The notes under the pieces are model-generated. The model saw only the letters and a list, made by a program, of their open reading frames with translations. It had not been told where the DNA came from and did not search any database. A stretch of DNA of 64,000 nt from the NCBI GenBank assembly GCA_935421135.1, contig OW285189.1, positions 18,912,298 to 18,976,297 on the forward strand, written 5' to 3'. This DNA comes from Bugulina stolonifera. Taxonomy: Eukaryota; Bryozoa; Gymnolaemata; Cheilostomatida; Bugulidae. Below are positions 27,501 to 36,850 of the stretch, piece by piece. Position numbers and translations under genes: made by a program. How positions within the stretch are numbered: the first letter of the stretch is position 1; each line of letters opens with the position of its first letter.

Positions 27501-29270
27501 TCCTATGCGAAGACTACCATGTTGGTCTTTACAGTCTCTGGCATTACAGAGCGTTATTGTAACTGGTGAGTAGACTATCAGAAACAACAACTCCAAAATT
27601 ATATAATTCATTAGAAATCAGCTTTACTAGAACACGCCCATGAAGCCATGCCAACAAACAAAGGAGTCATACTGTAGTGGAGCTGTCTCAGAAAGTCAAC
27701 TGGCAAATCAATATTCGGAATTACAAAAAACTTCTCATCAATAACATCAATTTTCTGACTAATCAAGGTAGCAATTAAAATTTTCCTATAAAATTTGAAC
27801 TGAAATAGAGGCCAACTATTCATTAGGTAGAGTTCGCCCGACATTGTGAGCTCTTGCAATAAACAGTCAAATAGCCTGTTATTGGAGAAAAAATTATTCA
27901 TATTCATGTTTTACTTTTCGGAACCAATGTTTGTTACCAGATGATACATGGTAGCGCTAATGGGGTCTCTAGTATCACTTTGCTCATAGTTTACAATTTA
28001 CCCAATCTGTGGCAAGTAGTGTAAGTTTATAGCATTCATCAACACATGCATCATATTCCTAGAATATTGATAGAATATGAATGAACTAGTGTGAGAGATA
28101 ATAATATTACAATTGAACATCTGTAATCTTCTAATTGGTTTTTATCAGGAAATGCTATGAGATGTGAAGACATTGGCATGGTTAGCATTCTAAGCATAGG
28201 TAAATTTACTACCCAGTGGCATGCACTAGTAATCCTCAGAGGTTACGATGTAGAAGTTTGCTATAATGCAGACACCAGCACTGTGTTAGTACAAAGAGTC
28301 AGAATTGGCGACTGGCGAAAATTTCAGTTAGAAGCAGGACGTTCTGAAAACGTTCCAACCCCAAACCCCAACCACACATGAACGTTTTCGGAACGTCCTG
28401 TTTCTACCTGACATTTTCACAATGTCCCTTTATCTAATAGTCCGACTCTAATACATATAATGAGGGATTTGTACTAATTTTTTGCCACTGTAAATTAACA
28501 GTCACTGAGTTTCTTTTATATGTTTCAGTAAGTATGTTCACCTAACACCTATGATTATTACTCCAAGTACAAGTACTCCCGGCCTACACACACAAACCCA
28601 TCACTCAATATAGACCAAATTGCTGTAATGTATAAAGTACTGTAAGCATGTCAAAAATTCTATCAACTTTGAAAGGTGCCCAGATATTTTATATCTTACA
28701 CTATTGGTTCTCTCGTTGCTAAATATATTAAGGTACCAGTTACACCATTTTCTTGTTTTATGAAAAATTGTTGTTTTGTGTGTGCTGAGACATTTGGCCT
28801 AGATGTCAGTGGTGTTATTACTATCAATATACATGCATATATTCTAAAGGAATTTGTTTCTATATACATGTATAAGTCTACTCCAATACAATCATTTTGA
28901 GGATTCTGAGAGAGATAAATAAATTTAAATACAATCTCTAGAAAAAGCTGATTTGCTTGTACATGTACATGTACACGTATATTATCATCTATAATTATAA
29001 TAGGCCTATGTACTACACATAGTATATAAAACAATTATACAGAACACTAGGTGGTAGTAGTCACTGCATGTCACTCAAATGGAATTTTGAGAGGTGGGAA
29101 AACTGAAATTTCTCTGTTAACCATTTTGTGTAACTTTTCTTTCCTAGTATAAAAACTACTGTGACAAAAAACATTACTTGACACATACCTGGTAGGAAAA
29201 GTAGAATAAGTGTAAAGTGTGTGAGATAATCCAAGAGGCTAGAGGTTATAAATCCATTTTTCGTTGCCAT
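884..29270 (-). CDS. Giant modular transmembrane protein: VWD-C8-TIL / NIDO-AMOP-VWD / EGF / SEA (39 exons)
   Basis: Start codon at 29268-29270 and stop TAA at 884-886. The 39 exons sum to 6717 bases (2238 residues plus stop), and every junction keeps phase. Domains by approximate residue: signal peptide 1-27, VWD 28-262, C8 262-390, TIL and VWC/EGF-like 391-517, GCC2/GCC3-like 518-571, NIDO 572-815, AMOP 816-965, VWD 966-1156, SWR-type link to 1236, cadherin/Ig-like 1237-1330, EGF series to 1950, SEA 1951-2062, EGF to 2110, membrane helix about 2113-2141, cytoplasmic tail of 97 residues. NIDO-AMOP-VWD is the core of MUC4, SUSD2 and Drosophila Mesh, which act at the cell surface in adhesion or barrier roles. 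A similar role here is inference. The N-terminal VWD-C8-TIL unit and the long EGF stalk are unlike those relatives. Single exon edges may be wrong; the weakest are the start of exon 3 and the GC donor of exon 21. Exons are listed in the block entries. Confidence 0.85.
3305..3823 (-). CDS. Exons 34-35: SEA domain
   Basis: Exons 3655-3823 and 3305-3471. The region reads [18 protein letters not shown], then [20 protein letters not shown] and [12 protein letters not shown], which fits the alternating strand/helix pattern of a membrane-proximal SEA domain. The GSVVV-type autocleavage site of MUC1 is not seen, so the domain may not self-cleave. It sits just outside the last EGF and the membrane helix, the usual place for SEA. 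Confidence 0.65.
4099..9822 (-). CDS. Exons 23-33: EGF / calcium-binding EGF array
   Basis: Exons 9649-9822, 9215-9346, 8703-8834, 8412-8534, 7794-7931, 7399-7580, 6928-7123, 6402-6548, 5897-6072, 4723-4885 and 4099-4284. Most exons hold one six-cysteine EGF unit. Several begin with the calcium-binding signature (DLDEC, DVDEC, DIDEC, DINEC) and carry the CxNTxGSYxCxC asparagine hydroxylation-type pattern. Exon 28 is laminin/DSL-like ([10 protein letters not shown]). Exons 23-27 are all phase 1-1, the classic arrangement for exon duplication and shuffling. Confidence 0.85.
6723..6963. repeat. 122-bp tandem duplication of an EGF exon 3' end
   Basis: Bases 6723-6841 and 6845-6963 appear identical (period 122). 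The copied unit holds the last part of exon 29 with its GTAAGT donor plus adjoining intron. The left copy therefore leaves a spare partial exon and second donor inside the intron, without an acceptor. Identity of the copies points to a recent event or an assembly artefact. Confidence 0.9.
10173..10673 (-). CDS. Exons 21-22: cadherin/Ig-like domain, joined across a GC-AG intron
   Basis: Exons 10466-10673 and 10173-10357. Exon 21 begins NNPPTISGP and contains [13 protein letters not shown] and WTPTNYSA, the pattern of the cadherin/Ig-like domain that follows VWD in SUSD2/MUC4-type proteins. Frame to exon 22 is kept only by a GC donor (CTCAG, then GCAAGT) at 10464-10465. The next GT candidates give the wrong phase. 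Exon 22 then leads into an EGF-like CNCTLGYEG. Confidence 0.75.
11008..12712 (-). CDS. Exons 17-20: second VWD domain and SWR-type extension
   Basis: Exons 12476-12712, 11998-12129, 11448-11651 and 11008-11247, all phase 1-1. The VWD opens with [17 protein letters not shown] and closes with [28 protein letters not shown] stretch follows, as in MUC4/SUSD2/Mesh proteins, then a cysteine pair (ACGDDQTC) before the next domain. This makes the assignment to the NIDO-AMOP-VWD family firm. Confidence 0.85.
12130..12330. repeat. Degenerate tandem repeat around ACAATACACAGG
   Basis: Four or more imperfect copies of a unit with core ACAATACACAGGAAAACATA, spaced about 28-50 bp. They fill most of the intron between exons 17 and 18 of the giant gene. 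The array begins right beside the exon 18 acceptor. Confidence 0.7.
13218..13887 (-). CDS. Exons 15-16: AMOP domain
   Basis: Exons 13652-13887 and 13218-13431, joined in phase 0. Key residues are ACIDWYRIQ, then [35 protein letters not shown] and [19 protein letters not shown]. The paired cysteines, the CCYxxxG motif and the CCxxSxxC end match the AMOP domain of MUC4, SUSD2 and isthmin. As in those proteins it lies between NIDO and VWD. Confidence 0.85.
14305..17096 (-). CDS. Exons 11-14: NIDO domain
   Basis: Exons 16954-17096, 16231-16382, 15244-15463 and 14305-14521. The translated block reads [10 protein letters not shown], then [34 protein letters not shown], and ends in [19 protein letters not shown] and [10 protein letters not shown]. 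This is the NIDO pattern of nidogen, alpha-tectorin, MUC4 and Mesh: NGxISFG, then TWxxVxxY, then FQxVLxTDGxxSFxxxxY. The acceptor of exon 13 lies next to a (TAG)n microsatellite. Confidence 0.85.
14995..15108. repeat. 11-bp minisatellite (TCCTCAACTAG)
   Basis: About nine near-perfect copies of an 11-bp unit, with TCCTCGACTAG and slightly longer variants. It lies in the intron between exons 13 and 14 of the giant gene. Confidence 0.9.
15472..15529. repeat. (TAA)n(TAG)n microsatellite beside a splice acceptor
   Basis: An uninterrupted trinucleotide run of about 18 units, with one CAG change. On the minus strand it reads (CTA)n(TTA)n and stops 8 bp from the acceptor of exon 13 (exon edge 15463), so it replaces the normal pyrimidine tract. 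Confidence 0.95.
17274..17296. repeat. Poly-C tract (G-rich on minus strand)
   Basis: A 13-base C run followed by CTCTCCCCCC. On the minus strand it gives G runs that could form a G-quadruplex in the pre-mRNA of the giant gene. It is intronic, between exons 10 and 11. Confidence 0.85.
17617..17778 (-). CDS. Exon 10: GCC2/GCC3 (ephrin-receptor-like) cysteine-rich module
   Basis: One phase 1-1 exon of 162 bases. It encodes [20 protein letters not shown], then CLSCPSGQ and SSCT. The CxxCPxGTYQ and CxxCPxGQVT spacing is that of the GCC2/GCC3 or ephrin-receptor-like fold, a common linker in invertebrate extracellular proteins. It joins the TIL/VWC part to the NIDO domain. Confidence 0.75.
18133..23124 (-). 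CDS. Exons 6-9: C8, TIL and VWC/EGF-like modules
   Basis: Exons 22862-23124, 21677-21799, 18671-18873 and 18133-18310. Exon 6 has the cysteine pattern of the C8 domain that follows VWD in gel-forming mucins and von Willebrand factor (for example [12 protein letters not shown]). Exon 8 encodes a TIL-like module with CPNVCG, CACPTG and CVDQSVCGC. The sequence then reads DGSYYM followed by GDSW, as in VWF-type TIL-VWC junctions. Exon 9 ends in an EGF-like [14 protein letters not shown]. The VWD-C8-TIL order supports a mucin/VWF-type assembly module. Confidence 0.8.
18874..21676. other. 2.8-kb intron without recognised elements
   Basis: Intron between exons 7 and 8 of the giant gene. I see AT-rich unique sequence, a TACATGTACATGTACATG palindrome near 20285 and a TACGTA/ATAC-type microsatellite at 21541-21590. 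No convincing exon, RNA gene or mobile element is visible. Confidence 0.5.
21541..21590. repeat. Alternating TACGTA/CATATA microsatellite
   Basis: Alternating purine-pyrimidine run built of TACATA, TACGTA and TACGCA units, strongly self-complementary. It lies in the intron between exons 7 and 8, just 3' of exon 7 (left edge 21677) in the direction of transcription. Confidence 0.85.
22507..22531 (+). repeat. G-rich tract with G-quadruplex potential
   Basis: Three runs of five to six G separated by single A, then GTAGG. This is a dense G-quadruplex-type motif on the plus strand, in the intron between exons 6 and 7 of the giant gene (C-rich in the transcript). Confidence 0.8.
23247..24180. mobile_element. 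hAT-type non-autonomous element (934 bp)
   Basis: Inverted ends CAGGGCTCTCAACT (from 23247) and AGTTGAGAGCCCTG (to 24180) are flanked by the direct repeat GCTTACA at 23240-23246 and 24181-24187. The CAGGG-type ends and 7-8 bp duplication fit hAT transposons. No transposase frame is visible, so it is non-autonomous. It fills most of the intron between exons 5 and 6, and includes an unusually GC-rich patch near 24035-24120. Confidence 0.8.
24305..29270 (-). CDS. Exons 1-5: signal peptide and first VWD domain
   Basis: Exons 29189-29270, 26747-27030, 24887-24973, 24674-24793 and 24305-24516. Exon 1 encodes a hydrophobic leader ([12 protein letters not shown]) and ends in phase 1 at GTATGT. Exon 2 opens the VWD with [13 protein letters not shown], where the usual VWD start reads GDPHY.TFDG. 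The VWD end motif [13 protein letters not shown] lies in exon 5 near residues 217-230. The exon 3 acceptor (after GAG, just before ATG GTC ACA) has a poor pyrimidine tract. It was chosen because it is the only in-phase site that links the flanking exons. Confidence 0.8.
26326..26518. repeat. 27-bp minisatellite, seven copies
   Basis: Seven head-to-tail copies of a 27-bp unit (CTAGCTAATCGTGATATGG then TATTGAGA), differing only at an A/G site, plus a short partial. Because 27 is a multiple of three, both strands stay open and give repetitive reading frames. It lies in the intron between exons 2 and 3 and is most likely non-coding. Confidence 0.95.
28284..28454. mobile_element. Foldback (MITE-like) inverted repeat
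   Basis: Two arms of about 70 bp are near-complementary. The inner 35-40 bp pair best (around CAGGACGTTC / GAACGTCCTG), and the outer ends share GTRTTAG and GAGTCRGA. The short loop is CCAACCCCAAACCCCAACC. No coding capacity is seen. It lies in intron 1 of the giant gene. Confidence 0.65.
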
Positions 29271-29829
29271 ATTACTATTTCTTTAAAAGGTGCAGTATGG
29301 ATTATATAATCTAGGTGCCAGCTTAGACATTACTGATCCAACATGTTTATAGTTAAGCAGTGCTGGAGCAAGTAGATTAAACAACATGAACATCTCCACT
29401 GAGTATAATATTTTGCTTAATTATTTTATTACACCCAAATTGCCATTCAGTTTGCGCCAGTGAAACATAATCATAATAATCAGTATATTTATCTTGAACA
29501 AAAGAAATGATATTTGAATGGCTGGTGGCACTAGCTTATTCTATTCTCTCAGCATCAGTATAGAGAGAGTAGGCGGAGCTCTCTAGCCTAGCAAATAGAG
29601 TTATGACTTTGGCCCAGCTGACTGTTTGCTGTTTACAAAAGTTTCAAAGAAATTACTAAATAACAGCAAATGTAAAACAACAATATGAATTCATCATTTT
29701 GCAGTGTATATCGACAATATGACGATATGACAATTGTGTTTAGTATATCCTATTTATTATGCTATATTTAATTAGTATATTAAAACGTACAGTGATACAG
29801 GTAATGAAAGAGAAGTATGGAAAATAACA

Positions 29830-30165
29830 GTGAAATCAGGGACACTTGAAAGCCTGCAGAGCAAACATGAGGGAAATAACAGTTAATTAATCCTAATTTA
29901 CATTATTATTTTCTCATGTTTACAATGGATTCCTATGCACAGTAAGTGTATGTTTCACTAACATACACATAGTGAAACATAACCCATACGAGTAAACTCA
30001 GCCACAGGCTTGCCAAGGTCCACTGATAAAAACAAGGAAGATTCAGCATTTGGGTGGGGAGTGTCTATTTTTGGGTAGGGGTGGGGTACAAAAATCAGGG
30101 GAGTCTCCTGCGGAATCAGGGAGACTTGGAAAGCCTGCCGAGCAAACATGTGGGAATACCTTACC
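29830..30165. repeat. Two diverged copies of a short dispersed repeat
   Basis: The segments at about 29833-29880 and 30111-30160 share AATCAGGGA.ACTTG, AAAGCCTGC.GAGCAAACAT and GTGGGAA or GAGGGAA. Between them is a hairpin, TATGTTTCACT / AGTGAAACATA, near 29950-29980. They may be parts of one mobile element or a local duplication. Confidence 0.5.
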
Positions 30166-33100
30166 AATACGACTGTGTTCTCAGCAGTAGCTTCCTGCCC
30201 GTCAGTTGTATAACGGTTTCATGACGATCATCTAAATACTATATAGAGATGTAAACATTGTCAGGAAGTTTCATGTGTCATACATAACAATAAAACAATT
30301 ATACAACTACAATCAAACTGAATCATCGATTCACCAACACAAATATTTTACAGTAGAATGGTAGCCTTCAGTAATCAAACTAAATAATTAGTCATTTAAT
30401 TAATTTACATAAACTAAAGATTCAACTCGAACGATTTTACAGCACATAAAACATTGGTCATACAAGAGGATAGGATAACACAACAGTGTACTGGTATTTC
30501 GGACTTACCTCTCACATCTGGGCTCCCGACCTCTCACATCTGAGCTCCCGCCTAGGTCAACTCTAAGCTGCACGATGATGACTGAATGCTATTAACTTGA
30601 TTATAACCCTGTGCACAGACCTCCACGCCACCCAGAACTAAAAGAGATGCATATAGTACACTTTGAATATATTTAATCATGAAATGAAATAAGTGAATGA
30701 AAATGGAATCTAATGTTTTGTTTCTTACATTGTTTGCTGTGACTGTTTGAGTGACCTGTGACCTTCCCAGAATTCTAACTATCCCATGACGCCATTTGCC
30801 AATCAAGTGCAGTTCAACTTCTTGTATCTCACCTGATACAGCCATTCCACCTCTGGTTCGCTTCTACAAGAGTCATCTGGACCATATAGAGGAGATCAAA
30901 AGGGAAGCATAGGGTCGACTGTGTAGGGTACAAAGTCTACTGATAATCTAGAAACTACATTGCTGTGTGAATTGGGAACACCCACCAAAGATTCAAAGGG
31001 TTTGTTATAGAAATGTGCAAGGATTGATAATCCAACATGTACTGCATTTGTCAGTAGGCTTATATAATACATCATTGGATGCATGTAGTTACACATTTAG
31101 GGATTAGACCATAATATGAGATATACATGTACCTACAACTACAGATATACATTATTTAATATGTTCATGTGGGTTAGAATTTTAATAGCAAATATTGAAT
31201 AATAATATAAGGCATATTATGATGAATCAATATTTCCAGAGAGTGTAGTCTGTCTAACACTAACTAGCCTACACATACACACATGTATCTCAGCAGCAAA
31301 TTGTCATTTATTCATCAGTTTCCTTGATAAATAGCTAATTTTCAAACTGATATAATTGCTCATAGCTTAGTGGTTTAAAATATTATTTAACCATAATCAT
31401 CATCTAGTAACTCATTTTAAACACACATAATACTCATAATTATCCTTACTACTATCATGTGTGTAGTAGCTCAAGGAGCCGAGAAGCTGAGATGTTTCAT
31501 ATAATTCACATAACAAAGGTAACTGGATTCTTTAACTGCACAAGTAAACAAGGTTATTTTCTGTCCATAACACTTAGATTTCTATGTCAATAAAAAATCT
31601 GATTGTGCAAATTAATGATCATTTCAAGGGCAAGCTAATACATGGCTATAATTAATTCATTTCTATAGAGATTTGGATAAACATAACAAATGATGTTATA
31701 TTCAAAAATAACCATAACAATTACTAATTACTCTAGTCACTAGCATTCCCTGGCTACTCAATGAGAACTGAGTTTAAACCATCAATAAAAGATAAAGGGC
31801 AATACTCGCATCTAACTTTCTTTTTTGAAAGTAACGAAGCTTTCTGCTAGGTGGGAAGTACATTCAAAAACCTCGAGGATCGGCAACCAACCAACAATAC
31901 GTTATCAACGCTGCTATGGTTTTATTTTCTCCTCAAACAAATAAAACTGTCAGCATCTCGTAGGTCTAAAGAAGGCAGCATTGATCACTACCAGTGTCAC
32001 CATCAAACAATCCAAATTATTCTAGAGACTTACTGCTGATCAAGACATGATTTTAGTGCTAGTATAATGCAGAAGATTGCTGAACAAAGACACTACCTCC
32101 AAGATTCTCTAATGGCGTGGACAAGCTCGGAAGCGATAAACATATATAACAGCATGGTTGATAGCCCTCACAGACATAGAAATAAATATCAAAAAAGTGC
32201 CTACATTAAACCATCATAAAATATGGGGAGCCATTTTGTAGTTAATTCCCAATATTGGCAGTTAAGAATCGAACCTGCTGTGGTCAAGGTAAAGTGTTAA
32301 AACAAGTCAGCACTCTATGCTAAAAAGGCTGTTGACTAAACACAGCAGTTCATTAATCGCTCAGCAATGCTTCAGTTGGTCATAAATTCGAAAGAGAAAC
32401 TTGAAAGTATAAAATATTACAAATTTGTCAAAATTTAGTGAGATAGCACCTGTTGTTTCCTTGACATTGCAAAATAGGTACTCAAGATTGCTTTGATTAT
32501 TAGATAACCCTTTATAAGGTATGGAGATGTAGCTCATGATCTTAGTACTGTGTTACTGCTGGAGTTCACTGCATGGATAGCTTAGAAATTAAAACATGGG
32601 GCATATTCACACTGCAAACCTCAAATCATTACAATTCCTTCAAACTGAATGTCTGCACCATCAACTTAACATAGTAATTCTATGGGTGTTTTTATCCTTC
32701 ACAACTTAAAATAGTACAAAATATATAAACTATAAATAATGCATTTATATTTTCTCATAAAGCCATAACAATTATTATAGACCGCCCTCAAAGGTATGCA
32801 AGTGACGCAGCTATATAGGTCGTATAAAATTCATCCTTAGAGTTTCATCAAAAACAATACGCTTGAAAGGGTATACAAACAATGAGCATACAATTGCATA
32901 ATGAACCTATCTAAATTTATATGCTGCCACCGCCTATAGCAACAAAACATTAGGCATTATCACACCCTCTATAATTACAAGAGGTTCCTGTCCACTACAA
33001 ACAAATGAATATAATGTCCATGTACAATGCATGTACCTAGTATATGAATGGGTTGTAGAAGGTCAGGCATGCAAACAATTGTCTCGTTCTATAGAATATA

Positions 33101-34929
33101 TCAGAATGAATAACAATCATGATTGCATGAGTAATTGAGTATAAGGTAACATATAAACAGCATAGCATTATCTCCTGTATCCTGATTCAGTACCACAGCT
33201 TCACACCTGCACTTGGCCTCACCTAGTTAACACAATTCTAAACAGACATCCACCAAAAATATTCCAAAAGGGTTTGATGTGCACAACTAACAAAAATTTT
33301 GACGGATAAATTTATAGGTATGACAAAGGTAATATGAAAATTAGAGAAGATAAAAAACTATTTGTGTACATGAAAATGGTAGCCATGAAAACAGGGCGTA
33401 GCAAAAATGAATGATGTAGGCCTATGAGGTTACTAAAGTCAAACTACTGTGATACTTAACATCAACACATTGAAACCCAATACCAAAATGTTTACGTGCA
33501 ATTGATAAGCATGCATTTATAAAATTTAATGAAGCAGGAAAGCTTCGTAATATTGATGCTGGGTGGTGGCCACTTGGGTAAAGATATCTTTTGTCCTGTA
33601 CTAGCAACATATACGCACACACCCAGGTGAAGGAGTTGGTATGTTTTATAACAACACGGGTTTAACTGAAGGTCAACAACAGCATACTTGAACGCTGTGA
33701 TTGGACAAAAAAAACGATCTATAAATAGGTTAGTATAATATATGTAATTGTTGTGACTTATTAAATCAATAACCTTACACAGAATAAAGAGTTTTCTCCT
33801 CTTGTCACAGAAGATTTTTTAATGAAAACACAACTCCAATTTTTACAAAATAATAAATTACATCACTTATTATTTGCATAGTATAGGATTGAAGCTGTGT
33901 GTAGTCTAGCCCTGCCTGTTATTTATTACAGAGATTATTAACAATCTGGACCAGTCTCAAATTTATCTGTTGCTCATTTGATTTTACATGTAGATCTTCT
34001 TGGGAAATTAATACCAACTTTGGATATATCCAATCAATTCTAGGCACACTTACAGCAAGTTGAGTAGTAAGCACATGCCTGCAAGTGAATACTCCAAGAA
34101 CTTCAATATTTAGAGGTTGTCTTACAGTTTTCAACAAAAGAGTATGATTGGTTGAAAAGACAACTCCAAATAATCCAGCAATAGCATTGCTACTAACTAT
34201 ACCAATAAAATTATTGGCTTTTGCCTTATGTGCTTTGCGTTCCACCACACCTTAAGCTTAGAAAACTAAGGTTGTTCAACTAAAAATAAAAAATATATAC
34301 ATAGAACATACACACATAGGCCTACACATACAGACACAAATATATATATACTACTACTAAGGTAGTGCAACCAACACCAGTGATAAATAATGCAAATACT
34401 ATAAATTAATAACTAAAATAATATAAACATTGTAATATCTAATTGTGGGTAGCACACAACCAACCATCACACACTAGAACCAACCATCACATACACTAGA
34501 ACTAACCATCACATGCACTAGAACCAACCAAATGAAATTATAGAGCCAACCAACAGATCTAGATTGCTTAGCTGAGCCCAAGGGTTACACCTTATACAAA
34601 TGACCATATATGTGTATAAATGTTATAAGCCAGTAACTACACTAAGTGCTCTGGGTAGCTTGGCAGGAAAACTTCTAGATAGTCCTAGGCATTATCTAAT
34701 TAGACGATTGAGCATAAAAGAGGACATGTGTTGCTTGATTGCCATCTAGTTTAAAACTGAAAACGAGGTGCATTTTATACAAAACAGGCTCCACCTGGAG
34801 TCTGAGCGACTGATGGGTCATCAGCTACATAAATGCCCCTTATTTATTTAATAATCTGATGGTTCAGACCTTGTGTTATGCACAATAATAAAATCAAAAT
34901 ACAAAATCGTATTACAATAAAAACACATG

Positions 34930-35050
34930 GGTTAATGTGGTCTGTCCAGTGCTTGGCGATTAGGTGCCATAGAGAATCAGGTACAAACCCTGGTCAGGGA
35001 TGGGTCATTCTTACAAATGTGGAACCTTGTCCTTGGCTGCTCAAAAATAA
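34930..35050 (+). mobile_element. SINE copy 1 (tRNA-derived, diverged)
   Basis: It shares GGTTAATGTGGTCTGTCCA, a TTAGGTGCC block, GGTCAGGGA and TGGAACC.TGTCC.TGGCTGC with the copy at 35201-35340. The order is the same with many substitutions. It ends in an A-rich tail (TCAAAAATAAA). This copy is more degraded at its head. Confidence 0.7.
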
Positions 35051-35200
35051 ATTCTTTGCAAAAAATATGAATAAGTACCTGTGGCCAAAACTCTTTATAC
35101 CCTCTTATAGCAAGGTGGCCATAAAGGAGTGCCTCATGGGCAGCTGGTCCAGTACACAGCTACTGCTCACAGCAAAAGCTAGTTTTTTTTAAGGAAGTCA

Positions 35201-35340
35201 AGCTAGTGTAGTGGTTAATGTGGTCTGTCCACTGTGCTAGAGACTAGGTGCCGTTGAGCCTCGGCCCTCGGGTTAAAACTCCAGTCAGGGACGGTTATTT
35301 TCAGGAAAGTGGAACCAAGTCCCTGGCTGCTCGGAAAAAT
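35201..35340 (+). mobile_element. SINE copy 2 (tRNA-derived)
   Basis: The head contains TAGTGTAGTGG, an A-box match, and about 50 bp later GGGTTAAAACTCC, a degenerate B box (GGTTCRANNCC). This is the internal polymerase III promoter layout of tRNA-derived SINEs. A non-tRNA body ending CCCTGGCTGCTCGGAAAAAT follows. It lies in the same orientation as copy 1, 150 bp downstream. Confidence 0.75.
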
Positions 35341-35689
35341 ATCACAAATCATTATTTATTAATCTAGTGAAATGTTTACCATATTTAGCACTGTATAGTG
35401 TAATTAACATAATGATAATTTAATGATAGTATAAATATTAATAAGGAAAGTAAACTAAAAATATAATATTAATATATAATAAATAATATAATATTATTGT
35501 TATAGTTGCAGTACTTCACTATTACTATAGCAATAATTACAAGAATGTAATACGATATTTTAATATTTAACAATAATCATGGTTTTGCTATTTAACATTT
35601 TTTCTCATTGACACCACTCACATGCAGTCTTCCTGTAACTGCTATCATCATGATTATCTACTGATTGCACAACATATTTATCAGCTTAC

Positions 35690-36297
35690 AAACATCTTGT
35701 ACTCATCTTCTGTAGCAGTAGTCAGTGATTTTACCTCAAAACAATGCTATCGGCACAAATGTATGCTTTGATTTATTGAAATAGTGTAGAAAAGAAATTT
35801 ATTAGTAAATAGTCATCTTTTTTTCTGCAATAAACTGCAGCCTACATAATTTTTGTACATGTATATTTCATGCCTGGTACCCGTAGCCCGTGCTCTATTT
35901 CTTTACACAGCGAGTCCCTTAGAATGTATCAAAATTAGAAGAGCAATAAGATAGAGAGTACATTGGTCATATAATTACCCAATCAGGTTTTGCTTTACAC
36001 TACAAGACAGTTTGTTGAAGAATTCGACCAAGGTTGAGGACGATTGAAATTCTTATGCGTGCACTATCTTTGTGTTTCCATTTGTAGAGCAACTTTGCAA
36101 ATAAAGTACAATGGAACGCATACATAGTCTCTTGCGCTGCAACTATTAAAATCTTTTTCGTAATATGCAAGGTTTTTCTGTTTCCGCAGGAGAAACGCGG
36201 ATTTAAAACCAGCGTTCAGAGATGCCAAGTTGAAATTAAAGTCTACTGTTCTGTAGTTTGCTTTTGGAACATCAAGTTCAGTTGTTGAAGTTTTCAT
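35690..36297 (-). CDS. Weak candidate: 5' exons of an unknown minus-strand gene
   Basis: A first exon at 36124-36297 would encode 58 residues beginning MKTSTTELDVPKANYR, with a GTATGC donor in phase 0. A 45-base second exon at 35690-35734 (ending EDEYKMF, GTAAGC donor) keeps frame. A third, ending in a stop near 34690-34740, is conceivable. I recognise no family. It could be chance in AT-rich DNA. Confidence 0.2.
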
Positions 36298-36707
36298 GGC
36301 AAAATTTTAGTTGTGAGTTGTGACTCTTGAAGTCTTCAGTTGTGACAAAGATGAATCAGGCTTTCAGAGTAACGTGACGTCAGCTCTTTGTATTAGCCTA
36401 CTATCTAGTCTGCCACAAAAATGCCTTTTAACACTACAGACTCAGACTGAGACTGCAGAAGAAAGTTTTCGTTCTCAATAACTATAAAAAAAGCCAACCT
36501 CTTCTATCCTACTCAATTGGTCGTTAGCAACCAGTCTAAGTCTGTGTAGATGAGACCAAATATTTCGGCATGGTAATTCAGTCGAACCTGAAGTTCAACA
36601 AGCATAATCCAACAAAATTAACACTCCACTGCGATTAAGACATCGCAGGGTGTATTAATTGGAAAATGTTGGTGTGAGCTAATATTTTTTATCATAAATA
36701 ATAAAAC

Positions 36708-36850
36708 AAGACGCATTTTTATATTTTGATTTAATTCTTGTATTCCAATGCTTATCCAAGCATCATCATCATTTATCCTCTGATGATGATGCTTGGATAG
36801 GCCTAAGCGTCAAAATATAAGGATTAGATCAAAATATAAAAATGCGTCTT
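36708..36850. mobile_element. Foldback element (143 bp)
   Basis: Near-palindromic: AAGACGCATTTTTATATTTTG at the left matches the complement of the right end, and the centre pairs CCAAGCATCATCATCA with TGATGATGATGCTTGG around a loop of about 13 bp. The arms are about 65 bp. No target duplication is obvious. It lies about 420 bp upstream of the RPUSD4 start codon. Confidence 0.75.

Noticed and set aside
28157..28381. 74-codon plus-strand frame in intron 1 of the giant gene
   Set aside because: It runs into the foldback element and has no splice-site or family support.
33919..34248. 109-codon minus-strand frame
   Set aside because: Open for 330 bp but no recognised family, and it does not join in phase to the candidate exons at 35.7-36.3 kb. 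It may be chance in AT-rich DNA.
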